A stretch of 64,000 bases of DNA from Stenotrophomonas sp. ZAC14D1_NAIMI4_1 (GCF_003086775.1 NZ_CP026001.1:186001-250000), one strand, 5' to 3'. Numbered from the stretch's first letter, positions 44,501 through 53,206 are shown. Numbers and translations are program-made. The notes: generated by a model not told the origin, from the sequence alone.

Positions 44501-45119
44501 CCGCATGCCGGTGCTGGATGGCTTTGCCTTCGCCCGCCTGCTGCGCGAGCGCGAAAGCCGCAACGGCCAGCCGCGCCTGCCGATCCTGGCATTGACCGCC
44601 AGCGTGGTCAGCGATGATGCACGGCGCTGCCGTGAGTCCGGCATGGACGACGTGCTGGCCAAGCCGCTGTCGCTGGCCACGCTGCGGCAGGCGCTGCTGC
44701 GCTGGCTGCCACAGGCGGCGGCACTGCAGGTGGAGGTGGCGGAGCCCGCGCCGGCGCCGGCGCCCGCTGCAGAGGTGCCGGAGACAGCGGAACTGCCTGA
44801 CCTGGCCGCCCTGCAGCAGCGCTTCGGCTCACTGCAGGTGGCCACCCAGCTGCGCGACAGCCTGCTGCAGGCCAGTACGGCCGACATCGCGCAGCTGCAG
44901 CGCGCGCTGGGCGAAGCGGACCGCGCCGGTGCGATTCAGCAGCTGCACCGCATGGCCGGCGCGCTGGGTGCGGTGGGCGCACGTGGCCTGGCCGAGCGCG
45001 CGGCGGCGCTGGAACAGCAGCTGCAGCAGGCCAGCGATGCCGACGCGGCACCGGCGCTGCAGCAGGTGGGCGCGTTCGTGCAGCACCTGCAGCAGCAGCT
45101 GCAGCGCCTGGCACCCTGA
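41505..45119 (+). CDS. Hybrid sensor histidine kinase, EvgS/BvgS-like
   Basis: A 1204-residue inner-membrane protein. Domains in order: signal peptide (1-27), two periplasmic venus-flytrap domains (about 35-250 and 280-505), one membrane helix (about 519-541, WSLPILLVLLTGALVHAIGY), a PAS domain (about 555-680), a histidine kinase core with MSHEIRTPMSG (His near 700), N box NAIKF, DTGIGI and GGTGLGLSI, a receiver (VLVVEDHPTN; Asp in VITDCRMP near 996) and a C-terminal Hpt domain (QLHRMAGALG, His near 1146). This is the BvgS/EvgS phosphorelay layout. The signal is unknown. The stop codon is eight bases from the convergent cytochrome gene. Confidence 0.92.
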   Translation: MRNRAVRGWAFLLGLLGLCALAQAAPGALLLSPQDRAYLAAHPVIVVGQYDSGWPPFESLKDGQQVGLGPDYLSLFARQLGVKVEARQYPDWSAVLDAACRGEIDVVMNVALNADRANCLVSTAAYAEAPLALVGRAGDLRSSSNPDLDDLRVVIERDFLTGPQIRARYPRARQIVADDTSAALQMVKDDKADVFIGNAYVATALIARSSLQGVVLLRPSDLPPERLHFAVPAVKQPLADALDVALAGTSQAQRDAFARHWLPTPQWSASAQLALSQAEKLVLQQRVKIAYPPNAPPLSFADRYRKPGGLAGQFLQRLEAAGATLDIEDSHDWYDAREKARRGELNAVMGIPNDSHYLGPDWIFSQPYLTVPNVIVSAINGPPVLGLGDLRGKRVLLSDPDRLRARVLQEAPDARIIAARSTEQALQRLEAGDADVYVGNLSLVDHLLRSRFSGHLQIAAPAGFNDQMALAVDRDHAALATVFDRLLLQMEEGEKQALRDQLLATDARHGFALHGGMGWSLPILLVLLTGALVHAIGYVRLRREVAVRRDVEQRLAEVSDNLPAVVYQARHDAQGRLSFPFIAGDMQPLFGITGDMAMADAGALLACIDEADREHLMRTIEVAKRNFAPLALEFRVQPVGLPPCWVRTEAHPYSAEAGAVTWSGYWVDVSEARAQADALAAATREAEQAVEAKSRFLATMSHEIRTPMSGVLGMLEVLSHSPLDQEQKRIIGVIEDSAQMLRQILDDILDYSRMEADALPLAPVPTPLRPLLESVCSLLSAQATARGLDLQVEIDPRLAQAHEVDGVRLRQIIFNLLSNAIKFTAQGSVRLQVDVLGATTAEGGQPLRLSVSDTGIGIAEEQIPHLFAPFAQAGAHIQREHGGTGLGLSICHRLVQKMGGDISLQSVLGQGTRVDVLLSLVEARADDVQALLSEQEQTALLPQALREARVLVVEDHPTNQAMMAWRLQQLGVPHALVDDGQQALDRLSAEPFDLVITDCRMPVLDGFAFARLLRERESRNGQPRLPILALTASVVSDDARRCRESGMDDVLAKPLSLATLRQALLRWLPQAAALQVEVAEPAPAPAPAAEVPETAELPDLAALQQRFGSLQVATQLRDSLLQASTADIAQLQRALGEADRAGAIQQLHRMAGALGAVGARGLAERAAALEQQLQQASDADAAPALQQVGAFVQHLQQQLQRLAP

Positions 45120-45127
45120 GCCGCCAG

Positions 45128-45541
45128 TTACCGCGGGGCCGGTGGCTGCGCGGCCTGCTCCTGCAGGAAGGCAATCACCAACGCGCGGCGTTCGGGGCTG
45201 GGGAAGGCGTTGTACATGCGCGTGCCCGGCACCACGTGGGTGGGCGACTGCAGGAAGGTATCCAGCGTCTGCGCGCTCCACACGAAACCGGCGCGGCGCA
45301 TGCCATCGGAATAGGCGTAATCGGGCAGGCTGCCGGCGCGGCGGCCGATGACCCCGTGCAGGTTGGGGCCGAAGCGGTGGATGCCGCCGGCGTTGACCGT
45401 GTGGCAGCCCGCACAGATCTCGAAGGCCTGCTGCTGGGCCTGCAGGCGTAGCTGTTCGGGCGTCAGCGGTGCCGACGGCGTGCGCTGGCAGGCCGTGGTG
45501 GCCAGGGCGAGGGTCAGCAGCAGGGGCAGGCAGGCGCGCAT
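45128..45541 (-). CDS. Cytochrome c lipoprotein, class I
   Basis: A 137-residue protein. It has a lipoprotein signal (LLLTLALATTACQR, Cys near residue 18), a heme-binding CAGCH motif near residue 44, a NLHGVIGRRAG stretch and an axial Met in GTRMYNAFPS. The overall pattern (GPNLHGVIGR, YSDGMRRAG, TFLQSPTHVVPGTRM) matches soluble cytochrome c of the c550/c2 type attached to a membrane by lipid. It should shuttle electrons in the periplasm. It shares its direction with the ETF-QO gene but lies downstream, with 65 bases between. Confidence 0.9.
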   Translation of the reverse strand: MRACLPLLLTLALATTACQRTPSAPLTPEQLRLQAQQQAFEICAGCHTVNAGGIHRFGPNLHGVIGRRAGSLPDYAYSDGMRRAGFVWSAQTLDTFLQSPTHVVPGTRMYNAFPSPERRALVIAFLQEQAAQPPAPR

Positions 45542-45606
45542 GGGCGGGCAGGATAACGGTGTGCCCGCGGCAGCGGGCTGCGACATGCGGTCGCAGCCCG
45601 GCAGCC

Positions 45607-47283
45607 TCACATGCCCGAGTAGTTCGGGCCGCCGCCGCCCTGCGGGGTCACCCAGACGATGTTCTGGGTGGGGTCCTTGATGTCGCAGGTCTTGCAGTGC
45701 ACGCAGTTCTGCGCGTTGATCTGCAGCCGCGCGCCATCGCCTTCGCCGACGAACTCGTAGACACCGGCCGGGCAGTAGCGCGCTTCCGGGCCGGCGTACT
45801 CGGCCAGGTTCACCTTCACCGGGATGCTGGCGTCCTTCAGCGTCAGGTGGCTGGGCTGGTTCTCGTCGTGGTTGGTGCTGCTCAGGAACACCGAGCTGAG
45901 GCGATCGAAGGTCAGCACGCCATCGGGCTTGGGGTAGGCGATGCGCGCGTGCCTGGCCGCCGGTTCCAGGCAGGCGTGGTCCGGGGTGCTGTGGCGCAGG
46001 GTCCACGGCGGGTTGCGCACACCCAGCTTGGGCAGCAGCCACTGCTCGATGCCGGTCATCAGCGTGGCCACGGTCTGGCCCTTCTTGAACCACTGCTTGA
46101 AGTTCTTGGCCTGCTGCAGCTCGGCGTGCAGCCAGCTGGCTTCGAAGGCCTTCGGGTAGGCATCCAGTTCATCGTGCTGGCGGTCGGCGGCCAGGGCATC
46201 GAAGGCCGCATCGGCGCACAGCATGCCGGTCTTGATCGCGGCATGGCTGCCCTTGATGCGGCTGACGTTGAGGTAGCCGGCCTCGCAGCCGACCAGCGCG
46301 CCACCGGGGAACACCGTCTTCGGCAGCGACATCAGGCCACCGGCGGTGATGGCGCGGGCGCCGTAGCCGATGCGGGTGCCGCCTTCCAGGTGCTTGCGGA
46401 TGGACGGGTGGGTCTTGAAGCGCTGGAATTCCTCGAACGGGCTCAGCCACGGGTTCTTGTAGTCCAGGCCGACCACGTAGCCGATGGCGACCTTGCCGCC
46501 GTCGGCGTGGTACAGGAACGCGCCGCCATAGGTGTCGTTGTCCAGCGGCCAGCCGGCGGCATGCACCACCAGGCCCGGCTCATGCTTGGCCGGGTCGATC
46601 TGCCACAGCTCCTTGATGCCGATGCCGTAGGCCTGCGGGTCCTTGCCTTCATCGAGCTTGAAGCGGGCGATCAGCTGGCGGCCGAGGTGGCCGCGCGCGC
46701 CTTCGCCGAAGATCGTGTACTTCGCATGCAGGGCCATGCCGCGTTCAAAGGCCGGACCGATGGTGCCGTCCTTCTCGATGCCCATGTCGCCGGTGGCCAC
46801 GCCGATCACTTCGCCGTTGTCGCCATACAGCACTTCGGCGGCGGCGAAGCCGGGGAAGATCGCCACTTCCAGCGCTTCGGCCTGCTGCGCCAGCCAGCGG
46901 GTCACTTCGCCCAGGCTGATGATGTAGTTGCCGTCGTTGTGGAAGCACTCCGGCAGCAGTGCATGCGGCGTGCTGCGCGCGCCGGTCTCGCTGAGGAACA
47001 GGAATTCGTCGCGGGTGACCTTCTGCTTCAGCGGCGCACCGCGCTCGGCCCAGTCGGGGAACAGCTCGGTCAGCGCGCGCGGGTCCATCACCGCACCGGA
47101 CAGCACGTGCGCGCCCGGCTCGGAGCCCTTCTCCAGCACGCACACCGACAGCTCGCGGCCGGCTTCCACCGCGCGCTGGCGCAGGCGGATCGCGGTGGCC
47201 AGGCCGGCCGGGCCGGCACCGACGATCACCACGTCGAATTCCATTACTTCACGCGGGGGCAGGGCGTTGGCTTCAGCGCTCAT
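45607..47283 (-). CDS. etfD: Electron-transfer flavoprotein-ubiquinone oxidoreductase
   Basis: A 558-residue enzyme that passes electrons from acyl-CoA dehydrogenases, via ETF, to ubiquinone. FAD-binding motif FDVVIVGAGPAGLATAIRL lies near residue 17; the C-terminus carries the 4Fe-4S ligands (ARYCPAGVYEF, then CVHCKTCDIKDPTQNI) and ends GGGGPNYSGM, as in the family. ATG 47283 is used; ATG 47292 is possible. It is divergent from glutaryl-CoA dehydrogenase, an ETF-dependent enzyme, which makes a functional pair. Confidence 0.95.
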   Translation of the reverse strand: MSAEANALPPREVMEFDVVIVGAGPAGLATAIRLRQRAVEAGRELSVCVLEKGSEPGAHVLSGAVMDPRALTELFPDWAERGAPLKQKVTRDEFLFLSETGARSTPHALLPECFHNDGNYIISLGEVTRWLAQQAEALEVAIFPGFAAAEVLYGDNGEVIGVATGDMGIEKDGTIGPAFERGMALHAKYTIFGEGARGHLGRQLIARFKLDEGKDPQAYGIGIKELWQIDPAKHEPGLVVHAAGWPLDNDTYGGAFLYHADGGKVAIGYVVGLDYKNPWLSPFEEFQRFKTHPSIRKHLEGGTRIGYGARAITAGGLMSLPKTVFPGGALVGCEAGYLNVSRIKGSHAAIKTGMLCADAAFDALAADRQHDELDAYPKAFEASWLHAELQQAKNFKQWFKKGQTVATLMTGIEQWLLPKLGVRNPPWTLRHSTPDHACLEPAARHARIAYPKPDGVLTFDRLSSVFLSSTNHDENQPSHLTLKDASIPVKVNLAEYAGPEARYCPAGVYEFVGEGDGARLQINAQNCVHCKTCDIKDPTQNIVWVTPQGGGGPNYSGM

Positions 47284-47506
47284 CGATTGCATGACTCGTG
47301 GGTAGGGCCGGCATCGGGGCCACCGGCGGTGCCTGGGAATCGCGCGTGCGGCCACGAGCGAAACGGTTGTTTGAATGTGTCAGGGTACCGGGCCGCGCGT
47401 GATCGAGCTAGATAGACGCCGTTCACCGCACGATTGCTGCAGCGCAGCGTAATGTCCCGGCCCCGAATGACCGACAATGGCCGGGTCCTGACTGCGCGTG
47501 AGTGCC

Positions 47507-48670
47507 ATGGCTTTGCATCCGTACGATCTGTTCGATGTCCGTTCCCTGCTCAGCGAGGAAGAGCGCGCGGTGCAGGACAGCGTGGCCCGCTTCACCAACG
47601 AGCGCGTGTTGCCCATCATCGGCGATGCCTTCGACCAGGCCCGCTTCCCCGAGGAGCTGGTGCCGGAAGTGGCGGCGCTGGGCCTGCTCGGCGCGACGCT
47701 GCCGGCCGAGTACGGCGGCGGCGACCTCGGCGCGGTCAGCTATGGCCTGATCTGCCAGGAGCTTGAGCGCGGCGATTCCGGCCTGCGCAGCTTCGTGTCG
47801 GTGCAGAGCTCGCTGTGCATGTACCCCATCTACGCCTACGGCAGCGAGGAACAGCGCCGCCAGTGGCTGCCGGCGATGGCCCGCGGCGAACTGATCGGCT
47901 GCTTCGGCCTGACCGAGGCCCACGGTGGCTCCGACCCGGCCAGCATGAAGACCCGTGCGGTGCGCGATGGCAGTGACTGGCGCATCAGCGGCAGCAAGAT
48001 GTGGATCACCAGCGGCCCGGTGGCCGACCTGGCCATCGTCTGGGCGCAGACCGAGGACGGCATCCAGGGCTTCGTGCTGGAAAAGGGCATGGCCGGCTTC
48101 ACCACCCAGGAAATCAAGCACAAGATGAGCCTGCGCGCCTCGCTCACCGGCGCTCTGTACTTCGACGACGTGCGCGTGCCCGACAGCCACCGCCTGCCGA
48201 ACGTGAAGGGGTTGAAGGGGCCGCTGGGCTGCCTGACCCAGGCCCGCTTCGGCATCAGCTGGGGCCCGATCGGTTCGGCCATCGCCTGCCTGGACGAAGC
48301 ACTGGGCTATGCCAAGGAGCGCGTGCTGTTCGGCCGCCCGCTGGCCGCCACCCAGAGTGCGCAGATCAAGCTGGCTGAAATGGCCCGCCGGATCACCACC
48401 GCGCAGCTGCTGGCGCTGCAGCTGGGCCGGCTGAAGGAAGCGGGGCAGCTGCAGCCGCAGCAGGTCAGCCTGGCCAAGTGGAACAACTGCCGCATGGCCA
48501 TTGATATCGCCCGCGAATGCCGTGACCTGCTGGGTGGCGCCGGCATCACCACCGAACACGTGGCGATACGGCATGCGCTGAACCTGGAATCGGTGATCAC
48601 CTATGAAGGCACCGAGACCGTGCACCAGCTGGTGATCGGCCGCGAGCTGACCGGGATCAGCGCGTTCTGA
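47507..48670 (+). CDS. gcdH: Glutaryl-CoA dehydrogenase
   Basis: A 387-residue acyl-CoA dehydrogenase. IGCFGLTEAHGGSDPASMKTRA and KMWITSGP form the FAD/substrate region; KHKMSLRASLTG carries the Arg typical of glutaryl-CoA dehydrogenases; the catalytic base is Glu in ITYEGTETVHQL near residue 367. It oxidises and decarboxylates glutaryl-CoA to crotonyl-CoA in lysine and tryptophan breakdown. Electrons go to ETF and then to the oxidoreductase encoded divergently next to it. ATG 47507 is preferred over GTG 47498. Confidence 0.92.
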   Translation: MALHPYDLFDVRSLLSEEERAVQDSVARFTNERVLPIIGDAFDQARFPEELVPEVAALGLLGATLPAEYGGGDLGAVSYGLICQELERGDSGLRSFVSVQSSLCMYPIYAYGSEEQRRQWLPAMARGELIGCFGLTEAHGGSDPASMKTRAVRDGSDWRISGSKMWITSGPVADLAIVWAQTEDGIQGFVLEKGMAGFTTQEIKHKMSLRASLTGALYFDDVRVPDSHRLPNVKGLKGPLGCLTQARFGISWGPIGSAIACLDEALGYAKERVLFGRPLAATQSAQIKLAEMARRITTAQLLALQLGRLKEAGQLQPQQVSLAKWNNCRMAIDIARECRDLLGGAGITTEHVAIRHALNLESVITYEGTETVHQLVIGRELTGISAF

Positions 48671-48675
48671 CCGCC

Positions 48676-48751
48676 ATCCACGCATGGCGTGGATCTAGTG
48701 TGACGCACGCATGGCGTGGACCTACGGGTAGATGCCAACCTTGGTTGGCAT
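48676..48751. repeat. SMAG-type GTAG repeats after gcdH
   Basis: ATCCACGC-ATG-GCGTGGAT (48676-48694), an imperfect second unit ACGC-ATG-GCGT ending CCTAC (48707-48725), and GTAG-ATGCCAACC-TT-GGTTGGCAT (48728-48751). They lie between convergent gcdH and trmL. Confidence 0.75.
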
Positions 48752-48778
48752 GCCGTGGGCACCGCGGTTGAGCGCGCC

Positions 48779-49258
48779 TTACGCGCCGCCGGCAAACCCG
48801 TGCTGGCGCCAGGCCTCGTACATCACCACGGCCACGGTGTTGGACAGATTGAGGCTGCGGTTGTCCGGGCGCATCGGCAGGCGCAGGCGCCGGCCTTCGG
48901 GCAGGGCATCGAGCAGGTCCTGCGGCAGGCCGCGGCTTTCCGGCCCGAACAGGAAGGCATCGCCTTCTTCGAACGCCACGCTGTCATAGCGCACGCTGGC
49001 CCGGGTACTCAGGGCGAACAGCCGCTTGGGCGCGATGCGCGCCAGCGCGGTGTCCAGGTCGGGATGCACCTGCAGGCGCGAATACTCGTGGTAGTCCAGC
49101 CCGGCGCGCTTGAGCTGCTTGTCTTCCAGTGCGAACCCGAGCGGTTCGACCAGGTGCAGCTGCGCGCCGGTGTTGGCGCAGAGCCGGATCACATTGCCCG
49201 TGTTGGGCGGGATTTCCGGTTGGAACAGGATCACGTGGAACAGGGGCGCGGCATTCAT
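48779..49258 (-). CDS. trmL: tRNA (cytidine(34)-2'-O)-methyltransferase
   Basis: A 159-residue SPOUT methyltransferase. The family motifs are present: FHVILFQPEIPPNTGNVIRLCANTGA at the N-terminus (with the catalytic-site Arg), FLFGPESRGLP and LPMRPDNRSLNLSNTVAVVMYEAWRQ forming the deep trefoil knot that binds S-adenosylmethionine. The size equals E. coli TrmL. It methylates the wobble base of tRNA-Leu isoacceptors. Confidence 0.94.
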   Translation of the reverse strand: MNAAPLFHVILFQPEIPPNTGNVIRLCANTGAQLHLVEPLGFALEDKQLKRAGLDYHEYSRLQVHPDLDTALARIAPKRLFALSTRASVRYDSVAFEEGDAFLFGPESRGLPQDLLDALPEGRRLRLPMRPDNRSLNLSNTVAVVMYEAWRQHGFAGGA

Positions 49259-49328
49259 CGCTGCAGTGTACCTGCGACCGATGCCGCCTTTACGGCGCAC
49301 GCCCTGCACGGGGCAGGGCGGACGCCGC

Positions 49329-49805
49329 TTACGGGCGCAGCAGGACCTGGGCGGTTTCGGTGGCCAGGGCCTGCAGGTCGGCAGCACTCGGGCGCACCTG
49401 CAGGGCCGGCAGGTTGGTGATGACCTGGTTGGCGACGCTGGTGGCGGCGGCGGCCAGGGTGGCGGCGTAGCGCTCGGCTTCCAGCTCGGCGGCCAGGGCC
49501 ACGCGCTGTTCCAGGCTCGGGCGCACTTCGACGGCCGCCAGGGTGGTGATCGGCAGGGCGGCGGCGACCGGGGCGGCGATGAAGCCGCCGCGCTCGGCCA
49601 GCTGGTCGGCGCTGGGGCGCACTTCCACGGTGGCGAGGGTGACGATGCCGCTGGCCTGTTCCCAGGCCTGCTGGGCCAGCTGGTCGGCGGCCGGGCGGAC
49701 CTGCACGGTGGACAGGGTCTTGATGGATTCGGAGGCCTGCACCGACGAAACAACCGCGGTGCCGGCAATCAGGGCGATGGCGATGGCAATGGTCTTGGCG
49801 TTCAT
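49329..49805 (-). CDS. Exported protein with four VRPSADQLA-type repeats
   Basis: A 158-residue protein: signal peptide AIAIALIAGTAVVSSVQA, then four copies of a motif of about 12 residues, STVQVRPAADQLAQ, ATVEVRPSADQLAE, AAVEVRPSLEQRVA and PALQVRPSAADLQA, separated by Ala-rich spacers of 15-30 residues. No Cys is present. I do not know the family. It has its own start site 405 bases from the next gene on the other strand and no same-strand partner apart from trmL, 70 bases downstream. The repeats may bind a repeating ligand or fold as short helices. Confidence 0.75.
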   Translation of the reverse strand: MNAKTIAIAIALIAGTAVVSSVQASESIKTLSTVQVRPAADQLAQQAWEQASGIVTLATVEVRPSADQLAERGGFIAAPVAAALPITTLAAVEVRPSLEQRVALAAELEAERYAATLAAAATSVANQVITNLPALQVRPSAADLQALATETAQVLLRP

Positions 49806-50210
49806 GACGGGGCCTGTTTAGTGTTGGTGAGCGGTGGTGTGGTAGTAAGGTAGAACACCAATTAGGGGCTTGCAAGGAAAATTTTCAATTTCCTTCTTTT
49901 GTTCAGCATCCAGTCATTTTGGATCTGAAGCCCTTCCTGGCGCAGGAACAACAGAGCAATCCCCGTGCCAACTTCACATCATTGATTTAAAAGGGTTTTG
50001 TAGGCGGCCTGGAGTGTCCGCGGGGCGGACACCTGTCCGTTCGAACTTCCGTGGACACTGTCCGGACGATGAATCTGGCCGCACGTGACCGTGTGGAAGG
50101 CAGGCCTGACGGTGCTGGGCGGCGGATACCCCCAGTGACTGGTGGCCGATACCCGGCCCCGCGCCCGCGCGCTAGGATCGCGATTCACCAACGTGACCAA
50201 GGACCCGGAA
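49806..50210. other. AT-richer gene-free interval with TGTCCG repeats
   Basis: There is no gene in about 400 bases. The left half (49850-50000) is strikingly AT-rich for this genome. GTGTCCGC-GGG-GCGGACAC (50014-50032) is a perfect eight-base inverted repeat; TGTCCG recurs at 50015, 50034 and 50059 with an inverted copy inside the hairpin. A TAGGAT box near 50174 could be the M16 gene promoter. Confidence 0.5.
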
Positions 50211-53060
50211 ATGTCTCTCGCCCTGCGCCCGCGCACCGCGCTGCTGGCCGTCGCCCTCAGTACCGCCCTCGGCACGCTTGCGCCGACCGCGGCACTGGCG
50301 GCCAAGCCGGCCGCCGCCACCAAGGTCGATATCCCGTTCGAGCAGTTCACCCTGCCCAACGGCCTGCGCGTGATCGTGCATACCGACCGCAAGGCGCCGA
50401 TCGTCGCGGTCAACATCTGGTACCACGTGGGCAGCAAGGACGAGCCGGCCGGCCGCACCGGTTTCGCCCACCTGTTCGAACACCTGATGTTCCAGAGCAG
50501 CGAAAACCACGACGGCGAGTACTTCGAGCCCTTCAAGCAGGTCGGCGCCACCGGCCAGAACGGCACCACCAACACCGACCGCACCAACTACTTCGAGAAC
50601 GTGCCCACCACCGCGCTGGACATGGCGCTGTGGATGGAATCGGACCGCATGGGCCACCTGGTCGGTGCCATCGACCAGGCGGCGCTGGACGAACAGCGCG
50701 GCGTGGTGCAGAACGAAAAGCGCCAGGGCGAGAACCAGCCCTATGGCCAGGTGTGGGAAAAGATCAACCGCTCGCTGTACCCGGTTGGCCACCCGTACCA
50801 CCACAGCGTCATCGGCTCGATGAACGACCTCAACGCCGCCTCGCTGGATGACGTCAAGACCTGGTTCCGCACCTGGTACGGCCCCAACAATGCGGTGCTG
50901 GTGCTGGCCGGCGACATCGACCTGGCCACCGCCAAGGAAAAGGCCGCCAAGTACTTCGGCAGCATCCCGGCCGGCCCGACCATGGCCCAGCCGAAGGTGG
51001 ACGTGGCCAAGCGCGATGCCGACACCCGTGAAGTAATGACCGACAAGGTGCCGCAGGCGCGCATCTACCGCGCCTGGAACGTGGCCCAGGTCGGCACCAC
51101 CGACATCGACCAGCTGCAGCTGCTGGGGCAGATCCTCGGCGGCGCCAAGTCCTCGCGCCTGAGCCAGCGCCTGCAGCACCAGGACAAGCTGGTGGACAAC
51201 ATCAGCGCCGGTGCCTATGGCTCGCAGCTGGGCTCCAACTTCATGGTCATGGCCACGGTGAAGCAGGGCCAGGACCCGGCCCAGGTCGAGAAGATCATCG
51301 ATGAGGAAATCGAGCGCCTGCTGAAGGACGGCCCGACCGCCGACGAACTGTCGCGCGCCAAGACCGGCTTCCGCGCCGGCTTCATCCGCGGCATCGAGCG
51401 CATCGGTGGCTTCGGCGGCAAGGCCGACGCGCTGGCCGAGTGCGCGGTCTACACCGGCGATCCGGGCTGCTTCCGCACCTCGCTGGCCAACATCGACAAG
51501 GCTACCGCCGCCGACCTCAAGCGCGTGGGCGCGCAGTGGCTGGACAAGGGCAGCCACACCCTGGTGGTCGAGCCCGGCGAACGTGTCGCCCTGCAGGAAG
51601 AAGCCTCGGCCACGCCGAAGCCGTTCAACGTGCCGGCCGTGGATACGAAGTACAGCACCCTGCCGGAGCAGGTCGACCGCAAGGCCGGCGTGCCGCAGAC
51701 CCGCGAGTTCCCGGCACTGAAGTTCCCGGCGCTGCAGCGCGCCACCCTGAAGAACGGCACCACCGTGGTGCTGGCCGAGCGCCACGAGATCCCGGTGGTG
51801 CAGTTCAGCTACCAGTTCCCGGGCGGCTTCACCGCCGACCAGGGCCGCAAGCCGGGCACCGCCAACTTCACCATGAACCTGATGACCGAAGGCGCCGGCA
51901 AGCTGGGCTCGCTGGCCTTCGCCGATGCCGCCGACGCGCTGGGTGCCAGCCTGGATGCGGGCGCCGGCCTGGACTCGGTGACTGTCGACCTGTCGGCGCT
52001 GAAGGAAAACCTGGTGCCGTCGCTGGCGCTGTACCGCGACCTGCTGCGCGAACCGCGCTTCGAGCAGGGCGAGATCGACCGGGTGAAGGCTTCGTGGATC
52101 GCCGGTATCAAGCAGGAGAAGGTCAATCCGAACGCCGTGGCCATGCGCGTGCTGCCGCCGCTGCTGTACGGCAAGGGCCACCCGTACGCCATTCCGTTCA
52201 CCGGCAGCGGTGACGAAGCGGCGATCACCAGCCTGGGCCGCGAAGACCTGGTCGACTTCCACCGCGACTGGCTGCGCCCGCAGGACGGCACCCTGATCGT
52301 GGTCGGTGACACCACCCTGGCCGAGATCGTGCCGCTGCTGGACAAGCAGCTGGGCGACTGGAAGGCCAGCGGCGATGCCCCGGTGATCAAGGCCAGTACC
52401 GCCGTGGCCGTGCCCAAGGCCGCGCGCGTGTTCCTGATCGACCAGCCCGGTGCGGTGCAGGCCAACCTGTTCGCCGGCCAGGTCGTGCCGCCGTCCAGTG
52501 ATGCCGGCTCGACCCGCTTCGACATCGCCAACGGCGTGCTCGGCGGCGACTTCACTTCGCGCCTGAACATGAACCTGCGCGAGGACAAGCACTGGTCCTA
52601 CGGTGCCCGTACCAGCGCCAGCAGCACCGTGGGCCAGCGCCCGTGGATGGCCATGGCACCGGTGCAGATCGACAAGACCGGCCCGGCCCTGGCGGAAATG
52701 CGCAAGGAGATCGCCGAGTTCGCCGATGGCAGCAAGCCGGCCACCGAGGCCGAGGTCAACCGCATCCGCAACATCCAGACCCTGAGCCTGCCCGGCGCCT
52801 ACGAGACCGCCGCCGCGGTGGCCTCGACCATCGGCGCCATCGTGCAGTTCAAGCGCCCGGATGACTACGTGGTGCGCCGCAAGGCCGAAATCGAGGCGAT
52901 GACCCCGGCGCAGGTGCAGCAGGCCGCGACCGAGATCAAGCCGCAGGGCCTGACCTGGGTGGTGGTGGGTGACCTCAAGCAGACCGAAGCGGCCGTGCGC
53001 GCGCTGAAGCTGGGCGAAGTGACCGTGATCGATGCCGAAGGCAACCCGGTCAAGAAATAA
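50211..53060 (+). CDS. M16 family metallopeptidase, two-domain fused form, exported
   Basis: A 949-residue protein: signal peptide ALLAVALSTALGTLAPTAALA, an active M16 half with the inverted zinc motif HLFEHLMF (HxxEH near residue 87) and the distant Glu in EQRGVVQNEKR, and a second M16 half (about residues 500-940) lacking the zinc motif. Such fusions degrade peptides in the periplasm or process small substrates; pitrilysin-like insulinases are relatives. ATG 50211 follows AAGGA seven bases before. A GC hairpin follows the stop. Confidence 0.92.
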   Translation: MSLALRPRTALLAVALSTALGTLAPTAALAAKPAAATKVDIPFEQFTLPNGLRVIVHTDRKAPIVAVNIWYHVGSKDEPAGRTGFAHLFEHLMFQSSENHDGEYFEPFKQVGATGQNGTTNTDRTNYFENVPTTALDMALWMESDRMGHLVGAIDQAALDEQRGVVQNEKRQGENQPYGQVWEKINRSLYPVGHPYHHSVIGSMNDLNAASLDDVKTWFRTWYGPNNAVLVLAGDIDLATAKEKAAKYFGSIPAGPTMAQPKVDVAKRDADTREVMTDKVPQARIYRAWNVAQVGTTDIDQLQLLGQILGGAKSSRLSQRLQHQDKLVDNISAGAYGSQLGSNFMVMATVKQGQDPAQVEKIIDEEIERLLKDGPTADELSRAKTGFRAGFIRGIERIGGFGGKADALAECAVYTGDPGCFRTSLANIDKATAADLKRVGAQWLDKGSHTLVVEPGERVALQEEASATPKPFNVPAVDTKYSTLPEQVDRKAGVPQTREFPALKFPALQRATLKNGTTVVLAERHEIPVVQFSYQFPGGFTADQGRKPGTANFTMNLMTEGAGKLGSLAFADAADALGASLDAGAGLDSVTVDLSALKENLVPSLALYRDLLREPRFEQGEIDRVKASWIAGIKQEKVNPNAVAMRVLPPLLYGKGHPYAIPFTGSGDEAAITSLGREDLVDFHRDWLRPQDGTLIVVGDTTLAEIVPLLDKQLGDWKASGDAPVIKASTAVAVPKAARVFLIDQPGAVQANLFAGQVVPPSSDAGSTRFDIANGVLGGDFTSRLNMNLREDKHWSYGARTSASSTVGQRPWMAMAPVQIDKTGPALAEMRKEIAEFADGSKPATEAEVNRIRNIQTLSLPGAYETAAAVASTIGAIVQFKRPDDYVVRRKAEIEAMTPAQVQQAATEIKPQGLTWVVVGDLKQTEAAVRALKLGEVTVIDAEGNPVKK

Positions 53061-53069
53061 GGCAGAACC

Positions 53070-53206
53070 CCGGCCCGCCACCTGGCGGGCCGGCTCCCCG
53101 GTAGTGCCGGCCGCTGGCCGGCAACCCCGTCGTGCATCTGGGGTCAGAGCCCCCTGCGGGGGATCTGACCCCGGCTCCGAGGGGATCCGACCCCGGCCCC
53201 GGCTAC
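53070..53206. repeat. Hairpin and SMAG-type repeats after the M16 gene
   Basis: CCGGCCCGCCA-CC-TGGCGGGCCGG (53070-53093) may terminate the M16 transcript. GTAG at 53101 leads TGCCGGCC-GCT-GGCCGGCA (53105-53123). A GGGGTCAGA/TCTGACCCC inverted repeat follows around 53140-53172, and CTAC at 53203-53206 closes the block, so the unit has GTAG tips at both ends. Confidence 0.65.

Noticed and set aside
45469..47415. 648-residue plus-strand frame antisense to ETF-QO
   Set aside because: Same type of shadow; the ETF-QO frame contains FAD and 4Fe-4S motifs.
50172..53081. 969-residue minus-strand open frame across the M16 peptidase
   Set aside because: Low-complexity His/Gly/Leu composition with no motif; the M16 frame has signal peptide, HxxEH motif and ribosome site.
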